Notes: a model not told the origin generated them from the sequence alone. A stretch of 64,000 nt of DNA from Sesamum alatum (GCA_034509735.1 JACGWO010000002.1:21685636-21749635), one strand, 5' to 3'. Counted from the stretch's first letter, positions 47,138-59,471 are shown. Made by a program: numbers and translations.

Positions 47138-48283
47138 ATGCATTGCCAAGGGAAAGGGCATTGGAAGAGGGAGTGCCCACAACTCCTCTCCAACCCAGGT
47201 GTGTTTGTGGTTGAAGATAATATGATTACTAATTCTGCTTCATGGGTATTGGATACCGGGTGTGGTGCTCACATCTGCAATGATTTGCAGGCACTGCAAA
47301 GAAGCAGAAGGCTAACCAAGGATGAGATGATCTTGAGGCTAGGCGATGGCAAGGCCGTTGCTGTGGAGGCCGTAGGATCACTAGAGTTAGCCATTAGTAG
47401 TCATGTTAGGATTGTACTGAACAACTGTTTCTATGTACCTAGCATGATTAAAAACATTGTTTCCATCCCGGTCCTTGATAAGGAGGGATATGAATTTACC
47501 ATCAATAAAAACGGTTTTTTCATTATCAAAGATGGTATTTCTCATTTGCTTGGTACATTGGTCAACGGTCTGTACATACTTCAACAGTCTAATTGGATTA
47601 TGACTACAGAAGACAAACGAAAACGTGATGATCATAAAAATGCACAGATATGGCATGCGAGATTAGGTCATATCTCTAAAGATAGGATAAGAAGGTTGGT
47701 GGACTCAAAGAGTCTAGAAATAGACGATTTGGACAATCTACCGACCTGCAAATCCTGTCTAAAGGGAAAGATGACCAAGAAACCCTTTGTTGGACAAAGT
47801 ACGCTAGCCAGTGGTTTGTTGGATTTGATCCATACAGATGTCTGTGGTCCACTAAATACTCAGGCTAGAGGTGGGTACTCGTACTTCATAACTTTTACTG
47901 ATGATCACTCACGGTATGGTTATGTTTACCTGATGAGGTACAAGTCTGAAGCCTTTGGAAGGTTTAAGGAATACAGACTTGAAGTAGAAAACCAAACCGG
48001 TCGAAAGATCAAAGCCCTTCGGTCGGACCGAGGTGGAGAGTATTTGAGTGGTGAGTTTACTGATTATCTAAAAGAGAATGGGATTCTCTCTCAGTGGACC
48101 CCTCCTGGAACACCGCAGCTTAATCAGGTGTCTGAAAGGAGGAATCGGACCTTGTTGGACATGGTCCGATCCATAATGAGTTTTACCGAACTCCCTCTTT
48201 CCTTCTGGGGATACGCTCTCGAGACGGCGGCCAAAGTTTTGAACTTGGCGCCATCTAAAAAAGGTATCCCAGACGCCATATGA
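47138..48283 (+). pseudogene. B0: zinc knuckle, protease and integrase
   Basis: Open for 381 codons. Positions in this frame: zinc knuckle HCQGKGHWKREC (2-13), protease DTG (39-41), GAG-pre-integrase zinc site WHARLGH (172-178) with Cys 204 and 207, and integrase catalytic Asp 234 (HTDVCG), Asp 297 (LRSDRGG) and Glu 333 (VSERRNR), a DD35E spacing. The frame is lost at LAPSKK (48283) by one extra A. Its true start is not Met 1; it continues from Gag. All catalytic residues are intact, so decay is recent. Confidence 0.92.
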
Positions 48284-50110
48284 GATATGGCATGGCAAGC
48301 TTGCCTCCTACAAATACTTGAAAGTGTGGGGTTGCTCCGCATTTATCAAGGGATTAGTGGGAGATAAACTAGACTCGAGGTCTAGTTTACTCAGGTTCAT
48401 CGGTTATCCAAAAGAAACTGAGGGGTATTATTTCTATGATCCCTCCGAGCAAAAAGGTTTATGTCTCGCGAAACGCAGTGTTCTTGGAAAAAGGTTTTCC
48501 ATCGGATAGTCGACGCGATGAGGTACTCCTTGAGTAATCAAGTGAGGCACCCCAAGAGGCGGCAGTGACATCTGAGCCAGAAGTTCCCACTGATATTGTT
48601 CCAGCCCTCCGTAGGTCAGCCACAGTATCCCATGCACTTGATAGGTATGGATTTCTAGGCCTAACCGGTCAATTGGATAATGATCCGAAGACGTACGGAG
48701 AAGTGATGTCGGACATCGATTCGACAAGTGGCTTGAGGCCATGAAATCCGAGATGGACTCGATGGGTACAAACAAGGTTTGGACCCTAGTAAATCCACCC
48801 AAAGGGGTTAAACCCGTAGGGTGTAAATGGGTCTACAAACGTAAGCTTGGAGCTGACGGGGAGGTTACAACCTTCAAAGCCAAGCTTGTGGCGAAAGGTT
48901 ACACTCAACGACCCGGGGTCGATTTTAAGGAAACCTACTCGCCCATAGCAATGGCCAAGTCCATTCGGATACTGCTTACCATAGCAGCATGGTATGACTA
49001 TGAAATATGGCAGATGGACGTGAAAACAGCTTTCCTCAATGGTTTCGTAGAGGAAGAGATCTATATGGATCAGCCGGAAGGTTTCACAACTGTTGGAGAA
49101 GAGCAGAAGGTCTGCCATCTCCAAAGGTCCATCTATGGCCTCAAACAAGCTTCCCGCAGCTGGAACATACGTTTTGATGAAGTCATACGGGGATATGATT
49201 TCATCAAGAACGAGTCTGATCCTTGTGTATACAAGAAGATCAGTGGGAGCTCAGTTGCGTTTCTGGTGCTTTACGTGGATGACATCTTGCTCATTGGGAA
49301 TGATGCTAAGATGTTGGGTACCACTAAAGCTTGGTTGTCAACGCAATTCTCCATGAAGGATATAGGCGAGGCATCCTACATCCTTGGCATCAAGATCTAC
49401 AGGGATAGATCTAAAAGGATGTTAGGAATGGCCCAGTCCTCATACATTGAGAAAGTCTTGAAGAGATTCAAGATGGAGAACTCAAAACGAGGATTCCTTC
49501 CTATGAGGCATGGAATTAAGTTATCCAAGAATCAGTCTCCGAAGACTGATGAGGAGCTTAAAAGGATGTTGGACATCCCCTATGCTTCACCCGTAGGCAG
49601 CATACAGTATGTTGTTCAGTGCACTAGACCTGATGTGGCTTTCGCTTTGAGCGTAACTAGCCGATATCAGTCGTGTGCCGGGGAGGCACATTGGAGTGCA
49701 GTCAAGGCTATAGCGACGCTAGCTTCCAGTCGGATGACGATGATGCCAAGTCTCAGTCTGGTTTTGTATTTAGACTAAATGGTGGCGTGGTTACTTGGAA
49801 GGGTTCCAAGTAGGCTACCACGACGGACTCCACCATAGAGTTTTGAATACATAGCGGCTTTGGAAGCTGCTAAGGAGTGGTTTGGTTGATGAGCTACATC
49901 CAAGGGTTGGATGTAGTACCTAGCATTGCTAAGCTTGTAATTATCTTTTATGATAACAACGGGGCGATAGCGCTAGCAAAGGAACCGAGATCTCATCACG
50001 ATCCAAGCATATTCTTAGACGCTACCATCTACTTAGAGAGATGGATAGCAGGAGTGACGTTCGGTTGGACCGAAATCAGCTCCGCAGAAAACATAGCAGA
50101 TCCACTTGCT
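48284..50110 (+). pseudogene. B0: linker, reverse transcriptase and RNase H
   Basis: The linker (48284-48740) has a shift and a TGA in the LLE.SSEA segment. Reverse transcriptase is open from 48741 to about 49700 (KPVGCKWVYKRK, QMDVKTAFLNG, YVDD at residue about 178). RNase H follows but lacks about 65 bp around the first Asp and carries a TAG and several shifts (49707-50110). The apparent C-terminus of the 345-codon frame is out-of-frame sequence. Confidence 0.9.
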
Positions 50111-50126
50111 AAGCCCATTGGGAGAT

Positions 50127-50206
50127 TGTTGGAATAGGTGACCAGAAAGCCAATAGGTTTGGCAATTTGTAACCTATTCGACAACTTGATGTAGATGTAA
50201 TATTAA
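50127..50206 (+). mobile_element. B0: first 80 bp of 3' LTR
   Basis: TGTTGGAATAGGTGACC after GGGAGAT, identical to the start of B0's 5' LTR for about 75 bp, then broken at an ATATTAATATTT sequence. Confidence 0.85.
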
Positions 50207-50463
50207 TATTTAACAAATGTAAGATGAGCGCAACAAAGAAGGTTACCTATTGTAATATTAATATCACATAATAATATTACATCTACATCAAGTTGTCGAA
50301 TAGGTTACAAATTGCCAAACCTATTGGCTTTCTGGTCACCTATTCCAACAATCTCCCACTTGACCTAAAACCAATCACCCATTGACCTCAAACCTCTTAT
50401 TCAGATGGTGAGTGTGGGCAACTTGCGACATGGGCTTAGCAAGTGGATCTGCTATGTTTTTCA
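50207..50463 (-). mobile_element. Inverted B LTR start plus pol tail
   Basis: On the minus strand 50207-50350 is the first 144 bp of a B LTR (ending CTATTCCAACA), followed by the inverted polypurine tract and pol tail to 50460. With 50090-50206 it makes an imperfect palindrome. The last bases TTCA at 50460-50463 equal a B LTR end and sit against the CAAAA duplicate. Confidence 0.8.
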
Positions 50464-51703
50464 CAAAACCCACAGACCAAAGGCTTAATCCAAGAAACTG
50501 GACTGCGCATAGGATGGCAAGTCATGAAATCAGTTTTTGTGGATTGGTCTGATATACTCCGAGTCGAAGGACCTCGAGATAGGGTATCGAGAGTCCATTT
50601 GAAACTTGCACTAAGCGATTGCAGACGCGTTTCATCAAGTGACGAAGATCATCCATGCAATGTTAGTGAGTTAGCCAGCTTGGTGCCGGCTGACTGAGGT
50701 GACTCGTGGGAATCGTCATATGGGAAACCTTGAGTACGTTGGTCGGTATGACTTGCATTCCCGGTTCTGAAAGTATGAATTTGGGCCTCGAACTTGAGGG
50801 ACTATTGTGGTCACATACACACAGTGCCTGTATCTTAGATTTGGCAAGAGGCTACCAAGTCAAGAGACTGGGTTGTCACAAGCCCTATCTAGTGCAGTCA
50901 AGGTATGTAGTGTGAACAGTAGGTCCTAATATAGAATCCATCTCCTTTCAATAGGATTGACAGTGATGTCTCACTTACACTCTTAGACTCATCAACCAGT
51001 AAATCCATGGCCACAGTAACTGTACAATGGGATGAGACCCTGGTGACGTTCGGTATGGACGAGCGATAGCTATAGTCAAGAATGGGTACCGGCGCCTATT
51101 GCCCACACCCTAGACTATAGCCGTGAGATGGAAGACGAAAGGACTAACGTACTGAAGAGCCTAAATGTTCACGCCATAATATTCACTTAGTTTCTATTGT
51201 CATAGACCGTTTCTAGATGGCCACCCATGGCGATGGACAAATTCCCATCATAGGATGATTGGAAATTCGGCCAAGTGTAGCTGAGGATGAACCTAAAGAG
51301 TCACACAAAATCTACCGGTAGCAGAGGAATTAAATTGAAATTAATTCCGGGAGGTAGAACAATTTAATTAAATTAAATTGGTTCACTTTTCTTGGATTGT
51401 TAATTCTTTTAATTAGATTAAATAAAATTAACTAATAAATTGGATTTTATTAAATTAAGAAAATATGCTCAAAATAATTATTTAATTATTTAAAGCCTTA
51501 AGGATTATTTTAAATTAAATTTGAAATATTCCATGAAATCCATCTAAGAGATGGACAGACGAGATTGAATGGAGAGATCAATGGCCTAGATTAAGTTTGA
51601 TTTGGTCTTCAACCTAAGTTGACTAGGATTTGACTAGGTCAAAATCCTAGTCAACCTATGCTTCTCTATGAGAGTTTGAAAAGGACTAGGAGAAGTCCAC
51701 TTC

Positions 51704-51710
51704 TATAAAT
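51704..51710 (+). promoter_or_regulatory. TATA box of D 5' LTR
   Basis: TATAAAT, 50 bp after TTGAC cores and before CA- and CT-rich runs. Confidence 0.55.
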
Positions 51711-51798
51711 TCTCATGGAAACCCACACCACTAGGTGATGAAACTCTAGCGCGCACACACACACACACTCGGCCTCTCTCTCCCTCTTTCTCGTCCGC

Positions 51799-51824
51799 CT
51801 CTCCTCTCCTCTCCTCTCCTCTCC
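51799..51824. repeat. (CTCCT)n pentanucleotide repeat
   Basis: About five CTCCT units in the CT-rich transcribed part of D's LTR. Confidence 0.85.
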
Positions 51825-52276
51825 ATGAAATTGTTCTAGTTCCTTGCCTTTGATATAAGAGAATTATAGGCAAATCTATCACGTTAATACATAATGCTAG
51901 ATCAATTTGTCCTCCTGTATAACTTCCTCTTAATTTCTTGCTAGCACGGGGGATCAAAATCCGGTGGATTGGGTGGACAATTTAGAGGGTTCCTGATTTG
52001 GAATCTTGGCGGCAAAACGTGGAACAACGCACGTAGCAGTTTGAAGAAAACGACAACGGGTAGGTTTTCACGTTTCCTTTGTTGTAACCCTATGGCCACC
52101 ATGATTTAGCATGTCTATTTTGATCATGAGATACACCGAACACCTGGGAGGTTCAAGGGAACACCCCTTGACCGTGTATTTACTTTCCGTTTATAGCATG
52201 TTTTATTTTTCATGTTTTAATTAATCGCGCTTCTGTATTCGCGCTCCCTCCCAGGACGATCCACGCATGCTTTCAA

Positions 52277-52290
52277 TGGTATCAGAGTCC
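52277..52290 (+). other. Primer-binding site of D
   Basis: TGGTATCAGAGTCC one base after the LTR end. Confidence 0.88.
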
Positions 52291-52502
52291 AGTTCGGTGT
52301 ATTGGCCTAAGGTTTTATATGCTATACGTGTTAAAGAATGTTTTACATGACTTTATTTACGTTTTATGGCATGTCGTATAAACTAGGATTTAATGTGTTA
52401 ATTTTGCACACTAATTTTGGATCTTGGATTTCTTCTATTTCTGAAATATTTTCTTGATTTCTTGAAGGAAAAAATGGGGCAGAAATACCATCGAAAACAC
52501 AA

Positions 52503-52731
52503 ACGCGCACCCGGCCAATGCGTCTAGTGCGCACGGCAGGCGGACGTGCAGCCTGTCGGCTGCGCGCGTGCGCCCGATGCATGCAACGCACATTCTGCTG
52601 GCGGTGCACACGCGCAGGTAGGGAGCCAGCGCCCGCAGGCGGCAGATCTGGCCTGCCTACACGCGCAGGCGGGCCAGCCAGGCACGCGCTCGCCCGACCG
52701 GGCTGCTGCCGGCTGCAATAGGCCGTTGCCT
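52503..52731. repeat. GC-rich leader island of D
   Basis: CpG-dense block about 215 bp after the primer-binding site. Frames 52364-52609 and 52518-52749 overlap on opposite strands here and are composition artefacts. Confidence 0.8.
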
Positions 52732-53711
52732 ATTTTTTCGTTCTCGTAGTCTTTTTTGAAATTATTAATTATGGGTTTATTTTTGGGTTATTTCTGCAAC
52801 TTTTTTCTTGAAAGACATTAGTTAAAATATTTTATTTTGGGTTTAGTTTGGAACCACCTAATATTTAATATTGTTTAAATAATAAGGAAAGGATTTCCTA
52901 GCAAGAAAATTGTAAATGTTCAAAATTTTTAGTGTAGAAATTATGCATTAATTTTTTATGCATTTTATGATATTGGTTATCTTGAATTTATGTCAATGGC
53001 ATGTTTACTTGTTTATATGACATGCTATTTGCGTTAATGAGAAACGAATGACCACAAAGCCCTACCGCATGTATGGTTTATTCTATATTGAGCCTGTGTG
53101 CCTCGTTTACTATTTTTCTCTCTCTATTCTGGTTGCCTTGGAATAACAAGGCCTTCTATCTCCCTCCAAATGTACTCCCCCAGGTGTTTGTCGGGGTTTC
53201 TATTTTAAGTTGTAATGAGAGTAGTATAGTTGTGAGGTTTTATTTTTTAATTTTTATGAAAAAGATGAAGGATGGCCCAGAAGGAGGATTCCAAGGAGAT
53301 CCATGGAGGCCCGGTGGACAAAGAGGCAAGGCCCATCAGGGTGTTGATGGGTTACTATTATTTGATATAATAGTGTAGGACCAACCCTAGATTGACCATA
53401 GATCCACTGGGGGCTCAGTGGGTCGCATAGGATTTAGACTTGTGATCATCCGACAGGGGCGTGCTAGGCTTTATTTTTGAATGTGGCATATTTGATGGAT
53501 GAATGGTTTATTTATCGTATTATTGCTATAGCATGCAAATACATATTATGCATAGTTGTATGTATGTGGTGTGATGAGGTCTCGGTCTTTAAACTCTTAC
53601 TTGGTTGGACCAAGCTAAAATAACTTTAATAAATGGAAAACCTTAGTTGTTCGTCCAAGCCTTCCATCCATGACAAAGTGAGGAAGCTAGTTTCAGTCAA
53701 TTGCGTGGTCT

Positions 53712-53803
53712 CACGAGTCGTGGCACGTCTCTTGTTCTGAAACCAAGTTGCACGTTTGTTGTAAACGAAGTGAATACTCCTGTTACCTGTCTCACGAGTC
53801 GTG
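53712..53803 (+). repeat. Paired dyads CACGAGTCGTG in D leader
   Basis: Identical dyads at 53712-53722 and 53793-53803, 81 bp apart, although the sequence between them has diverged from the B leaders. Confidence 0.85.
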
Positions 53804-54180
53804 GGGGTAGCAGTAAATGCTATGATTCGGTTGATTGGGTCGGGTCTAATGCCTGAATAACGTGATTCGCTTGGAGTCCTCGGGATCACATAAAAGGGTG
53901 AGGCAAAATATCTTGGGAATCTCATTAGAACGAGAATGGTATGGAATACCTTCCACAAAGTTCTTTTCCATGTGAATCATAAAAGCGGGGTATGGAAAAT
54001 TTCGTTGTGGATCCCAAACCCACTAGGAAAATATTTCCCGAAAACAACGTTTGAGAGTGACGTGTTTTCGTAAAATAGTGGGAGCATTAAATGATTGAAG
54101 TCCAAGTCTTTTTAATTGTTATTTAACACCACTTTCATTTTGCTGATTATATGCTTTATTTTGAATATAGATTTAAAACC

Positions 54181-55031
54181 ATGTCTATGAATCCATTATC
54201 CTCCATACTTTGAGACAATTTCGTTGGAACGAATTACAAAGAACTATTGTGCAATCTGAGGATACCCTCTATTATGAGAACCAAGGCTATATCTTGGACA
54301 AGCCATTCCCATGCACTTTGGTGGAAGAATCCACGCTAGAAGAACGTGAGACGTTTGAACTTTGGTACAAGGATAACTGGAAAGTTCGTAGCGCCATCTA
54401 TAACTAATGAGATGCAGAAACAATATGAAAGGCTAGATGACGTTCCTTCAATAATGGCTCACCTAAAGGATTGCTATGCAGTCCCGGATCGACATACTAG
54501 GTATGTCGCTACAAAGGTATTCTTTGGAACTAAGATGACCAAAGGATCCTCTGTACATGAGCATGGGGTCAAGATGCTTACTTTGATGGAAAAGCTCGAA
54601 GACCTCAAAGCAGGGCTCGATAACGAGACGTACATAGATGTGATCCTTCAGTCACTCTCACCCTCCTTCGACCAATTTAATGTTAACTACAACACGAATG
54701 CATTTGAGAAGAGCATACATGAGTTAATTAATATGTTGGTCCAATACGAGGTAACGACCAAGAAGTCTGCGCCATCTATATTAATTGAGGAGGCTTCAAC
54801 TTCCAAAATGAAAGGCAAGGGTGCCAGATGTTAGAAAAGGAAGAAGGGGAAGAGAAAGGCCGTCACATCCACTACAAACGCTAAGAGCGTTCTCGTTGCC
54901 AAAGTGGGGAAAGGTAAGGGAAAGAGGAAGGTTGACTCAAAGCAACAGTCAAGGGCAAATGACATTTGTGTTCATTGCTGTGAGAAGGGCATTGGGAGAG
55001 GGATTGCCCCAAATTCCTTTCCGAGCAAGGT
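54181..55031 (+). pseudogene. D: Gag
   Basis: ATG at 54181 (MSMNPLSSIL), then an early TGA. After further shifts a 162-codon frame (54346-54834) carries QKQYERLDDVPSIMAHLKDC, YAVPDRHTRYVATKVFFGTK and VILQSLSPSFDQF up to the basic segment. The zinc knuckle (ICVHCCEKGIGRGIAP-like, near 54965) is broken by a lost base. Codons and indels show much more decay than B0, B1 or B2. Confidence 0.88.
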
Positions 55032-56351
55032 ATGTTTGTGGTTGAGGTGAACATGGTCACTAACTCTGCCTCTTTTATATTAGATATCGGCTGTGGAGCT
55101 CACATATGCGATGACTTGCAGGTACTGAAAAGAAGCAGAAAGCTAAGTAAAGGCAAAATTGTCCTCAACCCTGGCGATGGCAAGGCCGTTGTTGTAGAAG
55201 CAGTAAAACGCCAGCTTAGTAGTTAGTGATCATGTTAGGATATAATTGGAGGATTTTTATTATGTAGCTAGCATGATAAAAAAATATCATTTCCGTTTCG
55301 TTGTTAGACAACAGAGGTTATGAATTTTTTATCAATAAAAATTTCTTTTATTTGATGAAAGGTGGAACTACTCATCTATTTGGTACACTTAATAACGGTC
55401 TCTATATTCTGCAAAAGCCTAAATTTATTATAACTGCTCAACATAAATGCAAAATAGATAAACAAGAGAACAGACAATTGTGGCATGCAAGGCTAGGTCA
55501 TATCTGTCAAGAAAGGATGAAAAGGTTGGTAGATTCAAAGAACCTAGAGGTTGGGGACTTGAATAACCTACCAACCTGTGAATCCAACCTTAAAGGGAAA
55601 ATGACCAAAAGGCCCTTTGTAGGACAAAGTTGGCTTGTCACAGGTCTATTGGACTTGGTCCATACAGACGTGTGTGGACTACTAAGAACACAAGCCAAAG
55701 GTGGTTTCTCTTACTTCATAACCTTCACCGATGATCATTCACGGTATGGTTATGTTTACCTAATGACGTACAAGTCTGAAGCTCTTATGAGGTTTAAAGA
55801 CTTTAAACTTGAAGTTGAGAATCAAACTGGGTGCAAAATTAAAGTCCTACGGTCGGAACGAGCTGGCGACTACCTTAGTGGAGAATTTCTCGATTATCTA
55901 AAAGAAAACGGTATAGTTTCTGAATGGACACCTCCCGGGACAATGCAGCTAAACGGCGTTTTTGAAAGGAGGAATCAAACCCTGTTAGGCATTGCCCGAT
56001 CAATGATGAGTTTTACCGAACTGCCCTTGTCTTTTTTGGGGCTACGCACTAGAAATGGCTGCCAAGTTAATGAACTTAACATCATCCAGAGCTGTGACCT
56101 AAACACCATATGAGATATGGCATTGCAAGCCTGCTTCCTACAAATACTTGAGAGTGTGGGGTAGCCCTACATATGTCAAGAGGTTAGAGGGAGACAAGTT
56201 AGAATTGAGATCTAGCTTGTGCAGATTCGTTGGATATCCAAAGGAAACTGTGGGTTATTACTTTTATGACCCCTCAGAAGAGAAGGTCTTTGTTTCAAGG
56301 AATGCAGTGTTCCTGGAAAAAGATTTTCCAATGAATATCCAACGTGATGAA
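55032..56351 (+). pseudogene. D: protease and integrase, first pol part
   Basis: The protease is altered (DIGCGAH in place of DTGCGAH, 55085). The integrase frame 55301-56113 has WHARLGH, then CESNLKGK, where the last zinc Cys is Asn, HTDVCG, LRSERAGDY (second catalytic Asp replaced by Glu) and FERRNQT (catalytic Glu kept). A shift follows, then VWGSPTYVKRLEGDKL to FPMNIQRDE at 56351, where solo LTR C2 interrupts. Two key residues are lost, so it is inactive. Confidence 0.88.
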
Positions 56352-57638
56352 TGTTAGAATAGGTGACCAGAAAGCCAATTGGATTGGCGGTTTTGGATAC
56401 TATTTAGCAATCTTTATTAGAGTGATGTTGACTTGATGAATATAGTAAGTATTCATCCATGGCACTATGTGTTTGTTGTGCTTACTAGTTCGTTAGACGG
56501 TGTTTTAACGTCACAGCAAATGCCCAAAGACTAATTGGATAACCCATGAAGTTGAGCTGCGCATTGGATGGCAGCTGTGAAACCAACTTCTGAGGGTTGG
56601 TCTGAAATGTTCCAAGTCGAGGACCTCGAGACTGGGAATCGAGGGTCCTATAGAGACTTGCACTAAGGATTTCATTCATTGGATGAGTGTCGTGTTTCAT
56701 CGGCGACAGACGTTGGACGTCTATGCAATATTAGTGGGTTAGTTGACAAGGGTGTTAGCTGACTGAACTGACTCGCGGGAATCTTCATATCGAAGCCTTG
56801 GAGGCTTGGTCGGTATAATTGGAATTTCCGGCTCCGATAGTACGAGATTATTCCTCAGACTTGAGGAATCATGGCAGTCGCATGCATATGATGGTTGTAT
56901 CTAGGGTCTGGCAAGAGATGTCCATATTTGGGATACGTTCATTATAAGCCTTATCCAGTGCAATCGGAATATGTATTGCGGACAGTGGATTCCAAGATAG
57001 GATCCGTCACTTGTAAATATATGACAGTCAAGTCTCCTATGCGCTCTAAGATGGTTTAAGCTCTTCAAGTTTGTGGCCACAACGATTGGTCGAGTAGGGA
57101 ATGGTTTCCTACGTCGATCAATAGAGCAAACGTGTCTCGAGTTATTGAGCATAGTTGCCTAGTCCAAGATGGGAATCGACGCCCAATTCCATGCCCTAGA
57201 CCTAGACCGGGAGACGGATGATGGAAGGACTGTACTCGTTATGGTACTCGGGAGCCTAAATGTTCACGCCAACATTCACCTAGTCTCTAGTGCCATGCAC
57301 CATTGCTAGACGGCCACCCATGCCAGGTTACAAAACTTCGAGGAATTCTATGTTGAATTCTCAAGTGAACGGAACAAAGAAATGTAAAGGGGGAAAGCTA
57401 GAAACGGTTCTACGTTTGTGAAACAAAAGGTAGGTTCTCATTTATATTCTTGTAGCTTATGTTTTTATTCCTTTAGTCACATGTCCAGCATGTTTATTTT
57501 ATGTTGTTATGCTCTTGACAAACACCAAACGCCCGGGAACTTCAAAGGGAACACCCCTTTGAATCCGTTTAAGATTATGCGTTTAAATTAATGTTTTTAC
57601 GCTTCTGTTGCGTTCCCGGGCCGTAGCCGATTCTTTGA
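56352..57638 (+). mobile_element. C2: solo LTR, family C, with internal deletion
   Basis: Starts TGTTAGAATAGGTGACC and ends ATTCTTTGA (TG...GA, the last CA changed). It is flanked by ATGAA at 56347-56351 and 57639-57643. It matches C1's LTR at both ends but is 1287 bp long against 2242, with about 950 bp missing after the conserved block near 57325. Hairpin with A-extended stem at 57541-57563. No internal element sequence is present. Confidence 0.9.
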
Positions 57639-57643
57639 ATGAA

Positions 57644-59471
57644 ATAATCCTTGAGGAATCAGGTGAGACAAATCAATCATCAGCGCCAGAAGCTCCGGAC
57701 ACCTCACTAAGAGGTTTTAGGTTAAGTACCCAACGGGTTGAGCAACCTCGTGACGCACAACATGTTGGACAGCCTCTACAGGCTCAGCATGTCGAGCCAC
57801 CTCCCGAGGAGCCAACCACAGTACCAGAACCGTCGGCTCCTATCGTGTCTGTGCCCTTAGTTACAACTAATGTTCCAGTCCTTCATAGGTCAGCCAGAGT
57901 GTCGCGCCTTCCCGTGAGGTATGGCTTCTTAGGCGTGACCGGTCAATTGGATAAGGATCCTAAGACATACGAAGACGTGATGTCAGATATCGCCTCGAAA
58001 AAGTGGCTTGAGGCCATGAAAGTCGAAATGGACTCCATGAGCACAAACCAAGTGTGCACACTTGTAGACCCACCCAAAGGTGTTAAACCAGTTGGGTGTC
58101 AATGGGTGTATAAGCGTAAACATGTCGTTGATGGAGAAGTAACTACTTTCAAGGCCAGGCTAGTGGCAAAAGGCTACACTCAGCGACCCGGGGTCGACTT
58201 TGAGGACACCTACTCGCTAGTAGCCATGGCTAAGTCAATTCGAATAATGTTTGCCATAGTTGCATAGTATGACTATGAAATATGGTAGATGGATGTGAAA
58301 ACGGTGTTCCTTAAAAGTTTCATTGAGCAAGACATCTAGATGGATCAACCGGAAGGATTCACAGTCGTTGGAGAAGAGCAGAAAGTCTGTTGTCTCTAAA
58401 AGTCCATCTATAGCCTCAAACAATCATCCCGCAGTTGGAACATGCGCTTTGATGAAGTCATACAAGGATATAATTTCATAAAAAAAATGAATATGACCCT
58501 TATGTATACAAGAAGGTCAGTTGGAGCTCTGTAGTATTCCTAGTGCTTTATGTGGATGACATTCTGCTCATTAAGAATGACGTCAGAATGTTAGGTGAAC
58601 AAAAGCATGGTTGTCCACTCAATTTTCCATGAAGGATTTGGGTGAAGCTTCCTACATTCTAGGCATCCAGATTGTCAGGGACAGATCGAAAAGAATGTTA
58701 GGAATGACCCAAAACTCGTACATTGATAAAATCCTAAAAAGATTTAACATCGATAACTCAAAATGAGGTTTCCTTCCCATGAGGCACGGGATCAAGTTAT
58801 CCAAGAAGCAGTCTCCCAAGACTGATGAGGAGCTTCAAAGGATGAAGTCCATTCCCTATGCCTCTGCCGTAGGTAGCACCCAGTATGTCGTCCACTACAC
58901 AAGGCCTGACGTCGTTTACGCTTTAAGTGTAACTAGCATATATTAGTCCTGTGCAGGCGATGCACATTGGAATGCGTTCAAGAGTATCCTTAAGTACCTA
59001 AGAAGGACTAAGGATATATTCTTTGTTTATGGTGGTGGAGGGTTGATTCTGGATGGCTTTAGCGACGCTAGCTTCCAGATGGATGACAATGATTCCAAGT
59101 CAGTCGGGCTATGTGTTTAGACTTAATGGTGGATTGGTGACTTGGAAAAGTTCCAAGCAAGAAACCACAACCGATTCCACCACTGAGGCTGAATACATAG
59201 CAGCTTCAGAAGCTGCCAAGGATGCGGTTTGGATGAGAAACTACATCCAAGAGTTGGGTATGGCGCCTAGTATTGTCGAGCCCGTGGTTATCTTCTGTGA
59301 TAAAAATGGGGCTATATCGCAAGCAAAGGAACCAAGATCTCATCACCAATTCAAGCACATACTTAGACGCTACCACCTTTTACGGGAAATGGTAGGAAGA
59401 GGTGATGTTCGGATGGACCGAGTCAGTTCAGCAGACAACACAGTAGATCCTTTGACAATGCCTATGTCATA
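57644..59471 (+). pseudogene. D: linker, reverse transcriptase and RNase H
   Basis: After C2 the linker continues in frame (EIILEESGETN..., Pro-rich to about 57880), then reverse transcriptase KPVGCQWVYKRK and LVAKGYTQRPGVDF to a TAG replacing Trp at 58265. Further stops follow (WQMD region, GLKQ region). YVDD is kept at 58549-58560. RNase H (59053-59471) is open with GYVFRLNGG, TTEAEYIAASEAAKDAVW and FCDKNGAISQAKEP. The natural end is near the TAA at 59469. The polypurine tract has decayed (59531-59546). Confidence 0.88.

Larger units (their letters stand above)
10030..50463 (+). mobile_element. B0: nested copia element inside D 5' LTR
   Basis: Segments: 5' LTR 10030-12007, 14014-14257 and 17363-17370; primer-binding site 17373-17385; leader 17371-18368 and 45541-46337; gag-pol 46338-50110; polypurine tract at about 50113-50126; 3' LTR start 50127-50206, then an inverted duplication to 50463. 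Removing the inserts leaves about 2.2 kb of LTR and 5.6 kb of internal sequence, close to intact B1 (2.2 and 5.7 kb). The CAAAA duplication survives although the 3' LTR is almost all lost. Confidence 0.8.
50464..52275 (+). mobile_element. D: 5' LTR, second part
   Basis: Continues D's LTR from CAAAACCCACAGACC. It has the conserved block with two changes (about 51195-51230), TTGAC cores (51619-51654), a TATA box (51704-51710), a CTCCT-repeat tract (51799-51824) and a hairpin (52152-52172), and ends CATGCTTTCA. Confidence 0.88.
52291..54180 (+). mobile_element. D: 5' leader
   Basis: A leader of 1.9 kb matching E and, more distantly, the B leaders. GC island 52503-52731, dyads at 53712-53722 and 53793-53803 (81 bp apart), and a pyrimidine-rich tract ending ATAG at 54170, 10 bp before the gag ATG. 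No coding is credible. Confidence 0.82.

Noticed and set aside
49093..49356. Second-frame 87-codon open frame over reverse transcriptase (also 24235-24498)
   Set aside because: A shadow of the conserved polymerase frame; it recurs only because the true frame is conserved.
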